DNA of 64,000 bases, taken from Desulfovibrio gilichinskyi (lineage in GTDB: Bacteria > Desulfobacterota > Desulfovibrionia > Desulfovibrionales > Desulfovibrionaceae). Location of the stretch: assembly GCF_900177375.1 (NCBI RefSeq), contig NZ_FWZU01000003.1:124001-188000 (forward strand). The letters run 5' to 3'. Position 1 is the first letter of the stretch. Each line of letters begins with the position of its first letter. Both the position numbers and the translations under genes were made by a program. Shown here in pieces: positions 41,865 to 50,693 of the stretch. The notes under the pieces are model-generated. The model made no database searches and had not been told where the DNA came from. It saw only the letters and a list, made by a program, of their open reading frames with translations.

Positions 41865-43370
41865 ATGGAATTTAATATTGTTGTAGAGCCTGCATCCACA
41901 TGGTCTTCCGATGCGGTTATTTTTTTCGCGTTTAAGGATGCAGAGGATTTTCTGCCGGGATTTTCCCGCTGGATGGCAACAGAAGCAGACTGGGTTGCCG
42001 GTTCTCCGGGCCTTCAGGATTTCACGGGAGCACTTGGCAGTACAACGGTTATTTACGGTTCTTCCACTTCAATCCCGCGGGTTGTGCTTGTAGGACTTGG
42101 AGATAAGAATGAATTTGGAGTTGAGCAGTTCTGTCAGGCTGTTTCCTCAGTATTCTGCAAATGCCGTGAGCTGAAATTTCGAATTGTCGGAGCTCCGCTG
42201 GTAGCATTTGAAGGCATTGTCCTTGAGGATATGCATGAACATTTCGTAGTTGCGGCAATGAGCGGTCTTTATGCGTATGACGAGTTTAAAAGTAAAAAAG
42301 AAGAAAATGGAACACTTCCTAAAACAGTCAGGCTGCTGACAGACGTTGAGCCTCTTGATACGTTTGTTGAAACTATTCATAAAGGTCAGGCTGTCGGAGC
42401 GGCTGTTTCCTATGCCCGCGATTTAGTAAATTCTCCTCCTAATATTGCAAATCCGGTGTTTCTGGCCGAAGAAGCAAAGAAACTTGCAAAAAAATACGAT
42501 TTTAAATTCAAGGCACTGAAACGCAAAGAGATTATTGATAAAGGAATGGGGGCATATGCTTCTGTATTTAAGGGAAGCGTAGACGAACCGCGGCTTATTA
42601 CTCTTGAGTATTGTCCTAAAGGCCGAGAAGGGGACAAGCCTTTGGTCTTGATAGGTAAAGGCGTTACTTTTGATACCGGAGGGATTTCTCTTAAGCCTAC
42701 AGGGCATATTGAGGATATGAAGTGTGATATGGCAGGCGCTGCGGCAATACTCGGATTTTTCAAAGCACTTGGAGAACTCAATCCTGATTTGCCTGTAGTC
42801 GGCATACTTCCTTGCGCTGATAATATGCCTGATGGCTTGGCAACCCGTCCCGGTGAGGTTGTGACTTCGCTTTCCGGTAAGACTATCGAAATTTTAAATA
42901 CTGATGCCGAGGGCCGTCTTTTGCTTTGTGATGCCTTGGCGTATTCAAAACAGTTCGAGCCGGCGGCTATAATTGATCTCGCCACTCTCACAGGCGGGTG
43001 CATAGTTGCTTTCGGCTGGAGCGTTGCTGCTGTGATGGATAATTCTCCTAAACTTGAAAATCTTATTATTGAATCAGGCATGAGAGTCGGTGAAAGATTC
43101 TGGCCTATGCCGCTTTGGGATATTTATAAAGAAGAGCTTAAGAGTGATGTGGCAGATCTTAAAAATGTCGGATCACGCGAAGGAATGACTATTCATGCCG
43201 GAATGTTTTTGAAAGAGTTTGTGCCTGAAAATGTACCTTGGGCCCATCTTGATATTGCCGGACCTGCTTGGCGGCAGAAAAAAACAGCAACACTGACTGC
43301 CGGCGGAACAGGATTCGGAGTTAGAACTTTAATCGAACTTCTTTCTCAAATAGATTTGGAAGATATTTAA
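41865..43370 (+). CDS. pepA: Leucyl aminopeptidase (M17 family)
   Basis: A 501-residue cytosolic aminopeptidase. The M17 metal and catalytic blocks are complete: LIGKGVTFDTGGISLKP (Lys/Asp), MKCDMAGAAAILG (Asp) and the signature NTDAEGRLLL, with ATLTGG and GMTIHAGMFLKEFV following. It releases N-terminal residues from peptides using two metal ions. ATG 41865 is chosen because the upstream ATG 41853 lies within the ribosome site GGAGAGGG. It ends at a perfect terminator. Confidence 0.95.
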   Translation: MEFNIVVEPASTWSSDAVIFFAFKDAEDFLPGFSRWMATEADWVAGSPGLQDFTGALGSTTVIYGSSTSIPRVVLVGLGDKNEFGVEQFCQAVSSVFCKCRELKFRIVGAPLVAFEGIVLEDMHEHFVVAAMSGLYAYDEFKSKKEENGTLPKTVRLLTDVEPLDTFVETIHKGQAVGAAVSYARDLVNSPPNIANPVFLAEEAKKLAKKYDFKFKALKRKEIIDKGMGAYASVFKGSVDEPRLITLEYCPKGREGDKPLVLIGKGVTFDTGGISLKPTGHIEDMKCDMAGAAAILGFFKALGELNPDLPVVGILPCADNMPDGLATRPGEVVTSLSGKTIEILNTDAEGRLLLCDALAYSKQFEPAAIIDLATLTGGCIVAFGWSVAAVMDNSPKLENLIIESGMRVGERFWPMPLWDIYKEELKSDVADLKNVGSREGMTIHAGMFLKEFVPENVPWAHLDIAGPAWRQKKTATLTAGGTGFGVRTLIELLSQIDLEDI

Positions 43371-43373
43371 CAA

Positions 43374-43408
43374 AAAAAGCTCCTCAAGTTTACTTGAGGA
43401 GCTTTTTA
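43374..43408. terminator. Bidirectional terminator
   Basis: AAAAAGCTCCTCAAGT and ACTTGAGGAGCTTTTT form a perfect 16-base stem with a two-base loop between pepA (plus) and the asparaginase gene (minus). Confidence 0.92.
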
Positions 43409-43430
43409 ATATTTTATGCATAGGTTACAG

Positions 43431-44441
43431 CTAAACGCTTTCTTCAGCAAAAATTGTTTTAATCTGTTCTAACGGGCGATTGCTTCCGATCAAAAATTGC
43501 AACAGCAGAGTGGCCTTAAGCGCAGAAAGTCCTCCGGCTGTAATCACTCCTTTCTGTTTTAAATACGCAGCTCCGCCGGGGTATGCATAGATGGGCCATA
43601 CTCCGCCTTCAACACATCTTGTACAGAGAACTACGATAACTCCGGCCGCAATGCATTTTTCAACGCCTGAGACCAGTCCCGGAGGAGTGTTGCCTGCCCC
43701 GAATCCTTCAAGCACGATTCCTTTTACACCTGTTTCCAATAATTTTTCCAAAATTATTGAATTCATCCCCGGATGACAGCCGACCAGATGAACATTTGAA
43801 TTCACACCTGTGATCGGGAAAGAGAAACGCGGCCTTCTGTGGGAGTCTGCTCTTGTCAGAATAACTGATTCTCCGGATATAAACCCTATTCTGCCTGTAT
43901 TTTGACCTATAAACGGGTCAACATTCAGGGAACTGGATTTGATGGCGTTCTTGGCTGCAAAAAGTTTGTCGGCCATTTGAAGGATAACGTCTGCTCCTTT
44001 CGGCGGTGGCAGCAGGCATACTCTGACTGCGTCCATCAGATTGCGTATCCCGTCATACCCTGATTCGTTGAAGTAGCGCATGGCTCCGGTCAGAATTACC
44101 GGTTTCGGGGAGTTCACGGATATGTCGAGCGCGTATGCTGTTTCAGCCATAAGGTCTGTACCATGCAGAATAACTGCGCCGAGAACCTGATCTTCAGCAA
44201 GATATGAATCAACGTCGTGAGCCAGTTTAAGCATCATTTCAGGGGACATGTGCGGGCTTGGAACATCCGACCAAAGCACCGGACGGATCGTGATGTCTTT
44301 ATCGTCAGGAGTAATTTCTGAAATCAGTTTGGTGAAGTTTCCACCCGGAACAACCCCTCCGGCCTCAGGTTCTTCACTCATTCCGATTGTGCCGCCGGTG
44401 AATATGAGGACAACTTCGCCTGAAATATTATTTTTGGACAT
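43431..44441 (-). CDS. L-asparaginase family protein
   Basis: A 336-residue member of the bacterial type asparaginase/glutaminase family. The two catalytic blocks are visible: VVLIFTGGTIGMS (first Thr) and AVILHGTDLMAETAYALD (second Thr-Asp pair, reading GTD), with PVILTGAMRYF. No signal peptide, so the cytoplasmic type I form. It hydrolyses asparagine to aspartate and ammonia. Start ATG 44441 has GGAGC upstream; an in-frame TTG at 44453 is less likely. Confidence 0.92.
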   Translation of the reverse strand: MSKNNISGEVVLIFTGGTIGMSEEPEAGGVVPGGNFTKLISEITPDDKDITIRPVLWSDVPSPHMSPEMMLKLAHDVDSYLAEDQVLGAVILHGTDLMAETAYALDISVNSPKPVILTGAMRYFNESGYDGIRNLMDAVRVCLLPPPKGADVILQMADKLFAAKNAIKSSSLNVDPFIGQNTGRIGFISGESVILTRADSHRRPRFSFPITGVNSNVHLVGCHPGMNSIILEKLLETGVKGIVLEGFGAGNTPPGLVSGVEKCIAAGVIVVLCTRCVEGGVWPIYAYPGGAAYLKQKGVITAGGLSALKATLLLQFLIGSNRPLEQIKTIFAEESV

Positions 44442-44530
44442 TTTTAGCTCCAAAGAAAGGATTGTTATCTATTTAAGCAAGTCAGGTAGCGCAGGATGTC
44501 TCGCTTGGCAATAGATGCTTATTTCATATA

Positions 44531-44567
44531 AAAAAACCTCTCAGACCGATTGCCTGAGAGGTTTTTT
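44531..44567. terminator. Rho-independent terminator
   Basis: AAAAAACCTCTCAG and CTGAGAGGTTTTTT arms. Placed just after typA on the minus strand, and able to act in both directions. Confidence 0.88.
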
Positions 44568-44588
44568 AAAGATTCAATTTTAAGCTGA

Positions 44589-46424
44589 CTATTTCTTTTT
44601 AAGCTCTTTACCGCGTGCCATGTGGCGTTTAGCGATGGAAAGCTCAGATTTGCGCAGTCTGATTGACTCAGGTGTGACTTCTACCAATTCATCATCGGTG
44701 ATGAAATGCATAGCTCTTTCAAGAGTCATAGGTCTGCATGGTGTAAGAGTTACAGCTTCATCTTTACCGGATGCGCGCATGTTGGAGAGCTTCTTTTCTT
44801 TGGTAGGATTGATATTAATATCAGTATCCTTGTTGTGCTCACCTACAATCATTCCTTCGTATACTGGATCACCAGGTCTAACGAACATTTCACCGCGAGG
44901 TTCAAGGTTGAAGATTGCGTAAGCAACAGCTTTACCGGCGCGGTCAGAAACAAGAGAACCTGTGTAACGTGAAGGGAAATCACCTCTGTAGTCGGAGTAT
45001 CCGGCGAACAGAGTGTTCATGATTCCAGTTCCCTTGGTGTCGGTCAGGAACTCATCACGGTAACCGATGAGTGAGCGTGATGGTGCTGAAAATTCCATGC
45101 GGACACGACCTTTACCGTTGTTAACGAGATTGGCCATTTGTGCTTTTCTGGAAGAAAGTTTTTCAGTAACTACGCCCATGAATGCATCTTCACAGTCGAT
45201 GAAAACCTGTTCCATAGGTTCAAGTTTCTTGCCGTTTTCTGTTTTGAAGATAACTTCAGGTCTTCCAACGGTAAGCTCAAAACCTTCACGGCGCATAGTT
45301 TCAATAAGGATAGCTAACTGGAATTCTCCGCGTCCTTTAACTATGAAACTGTCTCTGTATTCGCTTTCTTCAATTTTGACAGCAACGTTCAGCAGTGTTT
45401 CTTTTTCGAGTCTTTCACGAATTTTAGAAGACTGAACGAGTTTGCCTTCGAGTCCGGCCATTGGAGAAGTGTTGATTCCGAAGCGCATGGATACAGTCGG
45501 TTCATCAACTGTGATTCTTGGAAGAGCTTTAGGAGCTTCTCTGGTACAGATAGTGTCACCGATAGTAATCGCTTCAATACCTGAAACAACAACAATATCA
45601 CCGGGATGGGCAATATCTGTTTCAGCGAAAGTAAGTCCGACGTATGTCTGTACTTTGGTAAGTTTCAGCGGAACGGTCTGGCCATGCTCGTTCATGCAGG
45701 CAAGTGGTACGTTTTGCTCAGTGGAACCATGGATTACTTTACCGATTGCAAGACGTCCGAGGTAGTCTGAGTAACCGAGGTCGGAGACAAGCATCTGGAA
45801 AGGTTCGTCTTCATCGTAGGAAGGTCCGGGGATATGCGATACAACCATGTCCATGAGAGGATGAAGGTTTTCACCTTTTTCTTCAAGAGTATGCTGAGCG
45901 ATACCGTCTCTGCCGATTGCGTACATAACAGGAAATTCAAGTTGTTCTTCGTTAGCGTCAAGGTCGATGAACAGGTCGTATACTTCGTCAAGAACTTCAG
46001 TAGGGCGAGCATCACCGCGGTCAATTTTGTTGACAACAACGATGACTTTAAGGCCGGCTTCTAGAGCTTTTTTCAATACGAATCTTGTCTGCGGAAGCGG
46101 TCCTTCGGAAGCATCAACTAAAAGGATTGCTCCGTCAGCCATGCTCAAAGAACGTTCAACTTCACCGCCGAAGTCGGCATGGCCGGGGGTATCGATGATG
46201 TTGATTTTTGTTCCTTTCCAGTTAACAGCACAGTTTTTAGCTGCGATGGTAATCCCGCGTTCACGTTCAAGGTCCATGCTGTCCATGACTCTGTCATCAA
46301 CAAGCTGGCCTTCGCGGAAAAGTCCGCTCTGCTTGAACATTCCGTCAACCAAGGTTGTTTTACCATGGTCAACGTGGGCTATAATAGCGATATTTCTAAT
46401 ATGATCGTTAGTAGTTTTTTTCAC
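44589..46424 (-). CDS. typA: Translational GTPase TypA/BipA
   Basis: A 611-residue GTPase. G motifs are IIAHVDHGKTTLVD (G1), RGITIAAKN (G2), DTPGHADFGGEV (G3), VVNKIDRGDARP (G4), followed by EF-G-like domains and the TypA C-terminal domain (ETMRREGFELTVGRPEV). It binds ribosomes and assists assembly or stress responses. The GTG at 46424 has GGAGG directly upstream; another GTG at 46439 would include that site and is rejected. Divergent from thyX. Confidence 0.96.
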   Translation of the reverse strand: MKKTTNDHIRNIAIIAHVDHGKTTLVDGMFKQSGLFREGQLVDDRVMDSMDLERERGITIAAKNCAVNWKGTKINIIDTPGHADFGGEVERSLSMADGAILLVDASEGPLPQTRFVLKKALEAGLKVIVVVNKIDRGDARPTEVLDEVYDLFIDLDANEEQLEFPVMYAIGRDGIAQHTLEEKGENLHPLMDMVVSHIPGPSYDEDEPFQMLVSDLGYSDYLGRLAIGKVIHGSTEQNVPLACMNEHGQTVPLKLTKVQTYVGLTFAETDIAHPGDIVVVSGIEAITIGDTICTREAPKALPRITVDEPTVSMRFGINTSPMAGLEGKLVQSSKIRERLEKETLLNVAVKIEESEYRDSFIVKGRGEFQLAILIETMRREGFELTVGRPEVIFKTENGKKLEPMEQVFIDCEDAFMGVVTEKLSSRKAQMANLVNNGKGRVRMEFSAPSRSLIGYRDEFLTDTKGTGIMNTLFAGYSDYRGDFPSRYTGSLVSDRAGKAVAYAIFNLEPRGEMFVRPGDPVYEGMIVGEHNKDTDININPTKEKKLSNMRASGKDEAVTLTPCRPMTLERAMHFITDDELVEVTPESIRLRKSELSIAKRHMARGKELKKK

Positions 46425-46557
46425 GGATTCCTCCGGCACATTACTGCCGCAAGCTTAGTTACCCGGAGCGGGTTACAATGCTAAAAAAGGATGCGGAAGG
46501 TCTGTTGTCGGTTTTTTTATAGAGTTGGTTAGATAAGGGATGGTTAGTTAGAGTATA

Positions 46558-46573
46558 TTGCCACGCGTGGCAA
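46558..46573. promoter_or_regulatory. Perfect 16-base palindrome in the typA-thyX divergent region
   Basis: TTGCCACGCGTGGCAA is perfectly self-complementary, GC-rich within an AT-rich region, and has no T-run on either side appropriate for a terminator. It is a candidate regulator site. The regulator is unknown. Confidence 0.45.
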
Positions 46574-46737
46574 GCAAAAAAAAGGCTAAATTTGTGACAT
46601 ATGTGTAACATCTTGATTTTATGTTTAATTAAACGCAAAGTATTGAGTATAAAATTGAAGAAATTTAGATTCTGTATTGCTTTCTTGCACCCGTAGAGCT
46701 TTTACTTTATGAAGACCCTTAAATTGAAGGAGCTCTT

Positions 46738-47481
46738 ATGCCTGAGAAAGATTTACGAGTTGAATTGTTAACTATGACCCCTAATGCCCTTGAACTTATC
46801 TATGCTTCGTTCAGGCAGTGCTATTATGCCGGTTTTACAGCGGACATGTGGCCGCGGCTTATAAGCGGAGATATAGAAAAGGAAAAGCAGGATGCCTTTG
46901 TTTCCAAAATTCTTGAATCAGGACACGACAGCCCCATTGAGCATGTCAGCTTTACGTTTGCTGTAGAGGGGATTTCCAGAGCCTGTTCTCATCAGATCGT
47001 ACGGCATCGCATTGCGTCCTATTCGCAGCAGAGCCAGCGTTATGTTGCTGAGAATGATATGGATTACATCATCCCTCCGGCAATTAAAAAGATTCCTGAA
47101 GCACGTGAACGTTTTGAAAAATTTATGGAAGAAGTGGGATCAGCATACAAAGATTTGCGCGAAATTCTTGTTGCTGCCGGGCGCGAGAGTAAAGCGAACG
47201 AGGATGCCAGATTTGTGCTGCCGCAGGCCGCGGAAACAAAGATAGTGATAACTATGAACTGTCGCTCGCTCATGCACTTTTTCAACTTGCGTTGCTGTCA
47301 ACGCGCACAATGGGAAGTCCGCATCCTGGCAGATAAAATGCTGAAGCTTTGTAAGGAAAGTCTGCCGGCAATTTTCCGCAACGGCGGGGCCAGATGTGAG
47401 CAGCTGGGGTATTGCCCTGAAGCTGAAAGATTTGCATGCGGTAAATATCCCACCTTGAAAGAGCTGACTGAAAGGAAGTAG
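46738..47481 (+). CDS. thyX: FAD-dependent thymidylate synthase
   Basis: A 247-residue ThyX protein with the signature RHRIASYSQQSQRYV (RHRxxSxxxxSxR) and a C-terminal NCRSLMHFFNLRCCQRAQWEVR block. It makes dTMP from dUMP with methylene-tetrahydrofolate, reduced flavin and NADPH, replacing ThyA. Ribosome site AAGGAG six bases before ATG 46738. The C-terminal Cys cluster (GARCEQLGYCPEAERFACG) is a feature of several ThyX proteins. Monocistronic. Confidence 0.95.
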   Translation: MPEKDLRVELLTMTPNALELIYASFRQCYYAGFTADMWPRLISGDIEKEKQDAFVSKILESGHDSPIEHVSFTFAVEGISRACSHQIVRHRIASYSQQSQRYVAENDMDYIIPPAIKKIPEARERFEKFMEEVGSAYKDLREILVAAGRESKANEDARFVLPQAAETKIVITMNCRSLMHFFNLRCCQRAQWEVRILADKMLKLCKESLPAIFRNGGARCEQLGYCPEAERFACGKYPTLKELTERK

Positions 47482-47533
47482 TTACTACATTATATATAGC
47501 ATGCCCAAAAAATGGGTCTTATCGCTCATAATT

Positions 47534-47565
47534 AAACCTGTCCGGATTTCCTGGCAGGTTTTTTG
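47534..47565 (+). terminator. Rho-independent terminator
   Basis: AAACCTG (47534-47540) and CAGGTTT (47555-47561), with an additional inner TCC/GGA pairing, followed by T-rich sequence. Ends thyX. Confidence 0.75.
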
Positions 47566-47566
47566 T

Positions 47567-48451
47567 TTTTTTATGCGGCAAACGTGACCGAAATTGGTTT
47601 CAAAATATTTTAACTTTAATCTCGGGCAAAATATTCTAGCCTCAACAGGGTTATTTTCTTAAATGCGAATTATTTTTATTAATTTTTAATTTTAAATTTA
47701 AAATTCTTTATTATGATACGTTATAAGTAATAAAACGTGTTTTAGGAGTTTTTTTAGCAATTTTGTTATATAAAGTTGCAATTTTGTAGTTTCTAATCCC
47801 ACCTTATTAGTCTGTATTTTTAGCATAATTTTTATTAAAAATAATTATGATGTGGATAGAATTTTCTTTAGAGTTCGTTTTTGAAAATAAATAGCAGTAT
47901 TATCCGTTGGTTTATACGCCCTAAGCGATGTCAAGTATATATTAATCCAATTAAATTGGTATATTATTAAATGTTCTAAATTTAAAAGACTGCAAGCCCT
48001 TTGTTTTACTGGGCTCAGCTAAGTGTTATTTAAACTGTATTTTTTATAAGATGTTACGTTTTTGGATATTATTTTTTAATAATTAAGTTATATTAGTATG
48101 TTAAATAGGTTGTTTTTGTTTTTTGTGCTAAAGTACAAATTTATTATAATGAGTAGAAATTTTACTGACAGCGAGAGAAAGTGCGAAATTTTATGAAAAA
48201 TAGAGATAATTTTAAATTAATCTGTGGAAAAAGTTTTCCACAGATGTTTAAAAAAATGATATTGACACTCGTCAGGCCAAGAAACATGCAGGTTTATACG
48301 GTTGCAAAGATCTGGCTATAAATGCTTGTAAAGTAAAAAATCTTTTATAAATTAATACGTTAAGTTGTAGAAAAAGATAGGATCAACATCGGGAGCTCAG
48401 TGGTATATTACGAGTTGATGTAATGTTGTCCTTTGACTTAGTTATCGCTCC
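47567..48451. other. Candidate chromosomal origin region (AT-rich, upstream of dnaA)
   Basis: Nearly 900 bases with no credible gene, extremely AT-rich from about 47640 to 48220 (possible unwinding element). It contains a near-consensus DnaA box TGTGGATAG at 47851-47859 and an inverted box pair at 48221-48244. A TTGACA at 48262-48267 may belong to the dnaA promoter, with a poor -10. The location directly before dnaA supports an origin or at least DnaA autoregulation. The small number of clear boxes and absence of dnaN next to dnaA are reasons for caution. Confidence 0.5.
48221..48244. promoter_or_regulatory. Inverted pair of DnaA boxes
   Basis: TGTGGAAAA (48223-48231) and TTTTCCACA (48234-48242) are two head-to-head DnaA-box variants (TTTTCCACA against TTATCCACA), within a perfect inverted repeat with 11-base arms. 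About 210 bases upstream of dnaA. Confidence 0.65.
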
Positions 48452-49801
48452 ATGATGACAGACAGCTGGAACAAAATTTTAAAATTTCTTGAGAAAGGGC
48501 TTAACCCCGGTCTATTCAAAGTTTGGATCAAACCTTTGAAGGCTGAAGTTAGCAATAACTCCATTAAGCTATATGCTCCTAATGAGTTTGTTGCTGCGTG
48601 GGTTAGAGACCGACTTTTAGACAATATTACCGAGGCAGGGACCCAGGTTCTTGGCGCTCGTCCAAAGGTTGAAGTTGGTGTTAACAAGGTTGCTGATAAG
48701 CCTGCCGGTTTAGTGCGCCCTAAAAGCCCGCAACAGGTGCAAACAAGCATGGGGCTTCCCATGATGCGCCCGTCGATAACTGCGAGAGTTCCGCGCTGGC
48801 GTTTTTCGTTCGATGACTTTGTCGTTGGAGATTCAAACCAGCTGGCATGTGCCGCATCGAAAAGCCTTTGCGATAATTCTCTGCCTGGAGATCAGCTGTT
48901 CCTGAGCTCAACTCCCGGGCTTGGAAAAACTCATTTACTGCACTCGATCGGTCAGGGGCTATGTGCTACCAGTAATAAGCAGCATGTTTCCATTGCCTGC
49001 CTTACAGCTGAAGAATTTGCCAATAGAATGGTCATGGCTCTAAAGGCCGGCGAAATATCAAGGTTCAAATCCGAATTCAGAGATAATGTTGATTGTCTTC
49101 TTCTTGAGGATGTTCATTTTTTTCAAGGCAAGCACAAGATGCAGGATGAGATTCTTGAAACTTTGAAATGCTTGCAGCTCCGCGGCTCAAAAGTTGTTAT
49201 GACAAGTTCTTTTCTACCTCGCGAACTTGAAAAAGTTGATCCGCAGTTGGTATCCAGATTTTGCTCAGGCCTTTTAGCTGTTATCGCTACTCCTGATTTT
49301 GAGACTAGAAAACGCATTGTGCAGAGCAAAGCTATCCGGCTTGGTACTCAGGTGCCTGATTCTATATCAGAACTGCTGGCAGACCGTATTACAACGGATG
49401 TGAGACAGCTTGAAAGTTGTCTGCAGAACCTTGTTCTCAAAGCAAGATTGCTCAATAGAAATCTGACACAGGAATTAGCTTGGCAGGTCCTTGAGAATTA
49501 TTCCGTGGAAAATAAGAATCCAAGCTATGACTCAATTGTTGAGCATATCTGTCGTTCTTACGATATTTCCACTGATCAGCTTCGTTCCAAAAGCCGGAAA
49601 CGTCAGGTTGTTCTGGCCAGGAATACAGCTTTCTTTCTTGCTCGCAAATATACCGAACTATCTTTGAAAGATATTGGCGAAAGGCTCGGCCGCAGACATT
49701 CAACCGTGATTAAAGGGATTACTAATGTTGAACGGGAAATTTCTTTGCAAACACCTCTTGGCAGGCAGTTGCAGGATACCGTTGCCCGCTTAACTCCATA
49801 G
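48452..49801 (+). CDS. dnaA: Chromosomal replication initiator DnaA
   Basis: A 449-residue DnaA. Domain I (1-75) contains WNKILKFLEKGLNPGLFKVWIKPL and APNEFVAAWVRDRLLDNI. Domain II is short (about 76-115). Domain III (about 116-345) has DDFVVGDSNQLACAA, Walker A TPGLGKTHLLHS (about 154-165), Walker B DCLLLEDVHFF (about 214-222) and sensor 2 TTDVRQLESCLQNL. Domain IV has YTELSLKDIGERLGRRHSTVIKGI. Divergent points are Walker B ED instead of the usual DD, and RRHSTV instead of RDHSTV. It binds DnaA boxes and opens the origin. No strong ribosome site. Followed by a truncated paralogue, not dnaN. Confidence 0.94.
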   Translation: MMTDSWNKILKFLEKGLNPGLFKVWIKPLKAEVSNNSIKLYAPNEFVAAWVRDRLLDNITEAGTQVLGARPKVEVGVNKVADKPAGLVRPKSPQQVQTSMGLPMMRPSITARVPRWRFSFDDFVVGDSNQLACAASKSLCDNSLPGDQLFLSSTPGLGKTHLLHSIGQGLCATSNKQHVSIACLTAEEFANRMVMALKAGEISRFKSEFRDNVDCLLLEDVHFFQGKHKMQDEILETLKCLQLRGSKVVMTSSFLPRELEKVDPQLVSRFCSGLLAVIATPDFETRKRIVQSKAIRLGTQVPDSISELLADRITTDVRQLESCLQNLVLKARLLNRNLTQELAWQVLENYSVENKNPSYDSIVEHICRSYDISTDQLRSKSRKRQVVLARNTAFFLARKYTELSLKDIGERLGRRHSTVIKGITNVEREISLQTPLGRQLQDTVARLTP

Positions 49802-49910
49802 TCATACTTGCCCGTTTTTTATTTTAAGGATATTCATTGCATCCGGAGTTGATTTGTCGTAAGACCAGCCCCCTTGTTTTAAACTGAAACGAAACTTTCA
49901 GGGGTAGGAA

Positions 49911-50615
49911 ATGAATTCCGATTTGTGGCATTCGATTAAGAAAAAATTAAAGGTCCGCATTAATCCCGTTCTGGTTAAGGTTTGGGTTGATCCCCTTTCC
50001 GCCAGATATGAAGATGGTGTAGTCCAAATCACTGCGCCTAATGAATTTGTAATGAATTGGGTACAAGAACATCTTTTAGGAACTATAAAAGATGCGGCTC
50101 AGGAAGTGCTTTCCACCGAAGTGGGGGTGACTATAGCTCTTCAGGATAATGCGCTAGGTGAGCTGAAAGATTCTGAATTCATTACGGATGTTACAGCATA
50201 TTACGCTGTGGAAGATATCTTGAAAAGTATCAATCGAATGAAAGATATTGTTCATACTCGGTACGGAATAAGTCCTATTGAATTTTCCGGTCTGACTGAG
50301 AAAAAATCTTTACCTGAGATTAAACTTGAAGATCAATCATTTGATTCTATTCTTGACGCTGTTTTGGAAGCTTTTGCAGTAAATTTCAGAGAGATAATGG
50401 AGCAGGAAACTGACCATGCAACTCTTGCCAGACGGGCTTTGTACTATCTTTGTTTCAGATATGGCATTCCGCCTGAAGAAGTAGCTTTGAATATGGATTG
50501 TACTGTTTCAGATGTTAAATTCGGCGCAGCTGAACTTGAAGAAGAAATAGAGTTTGCAATTGATAACGGTGATAATTTGGATGAGCTTCTGTTGAGGCTT
50601 TTCAAAAAAGATTAA
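49911..50615 (+). CDS. DnaA-like paralogue lacking the AAA+ domain
   Basis: A 234-residue protein. Residues 1-75 are a clear DnaA domain I, near-parallel to its neighbour (LWHSIKKKLKVRINPVLVKVWVDPL and APNEFVMNWVQEHLLGTI against the same segments of DnaA). No Walker motifs occur. Residues 143-213 align without difficulty to DnaA domain IV (SFDSILDAVLEAFAV..., LARRALYYLCFRYGIPPEEVA..., AAELEEEI) but the DNA-binding signature is replaced by MDCTVSDVKFG. It therefore looks like domain I joined through a helical linker to a degenerate domain IV. Modulation of DnaA through domain I contacts is inferred. It lies 109 bases after dnaA on the same strand and ends at a strong terminator. Confidence 0.85.
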   Translation: MNSDLWHSIKKKLKVRINPVLVKVWVDPLSARYEDGVVQITAPNEFVMNWVQEHLLGTIKDAAQEVLSTEVGVTIALQDNALGELKDSEFITDVTAYYAVEDILKSINRMKDIVHTRYGISPIEFSGLTEKKSLPEIKLEDQSFDSILDAVLEAFAVNFREIMEQETDHATLARRALYYLCFRYGIPPEEVALNMDCTVSDVKFGAAELEEEIEFAIDNGDNLDELLLRLFKKD

Positions 50616-50642
50616 TATTTTATGCATGTTGAAATGACATTT

Positions 50643-50676
50643 AAAAGGTCTGACTATTTTTAGTCAGACCTTTTTT
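50643..50676. terminator. Bidirectional terminator
   Basis: AAAAGGTCTGACTA and TAGTCAGACCTTTT form a perfect 14-base stem with a T6 tail, between the DnaA-like gene (plus) and the PhoH gene (minus). Confidence 0.92.
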
Positions 50677-50693
50677 CGTTTTAGGTAAGGAGC

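Noticed and set aside
42410-43081. Long minus-strand open frame inside pepA
   Set aside because: It mirrors the codon bias of the M17 aminopeptidase on the other strand; no recognisable domain.
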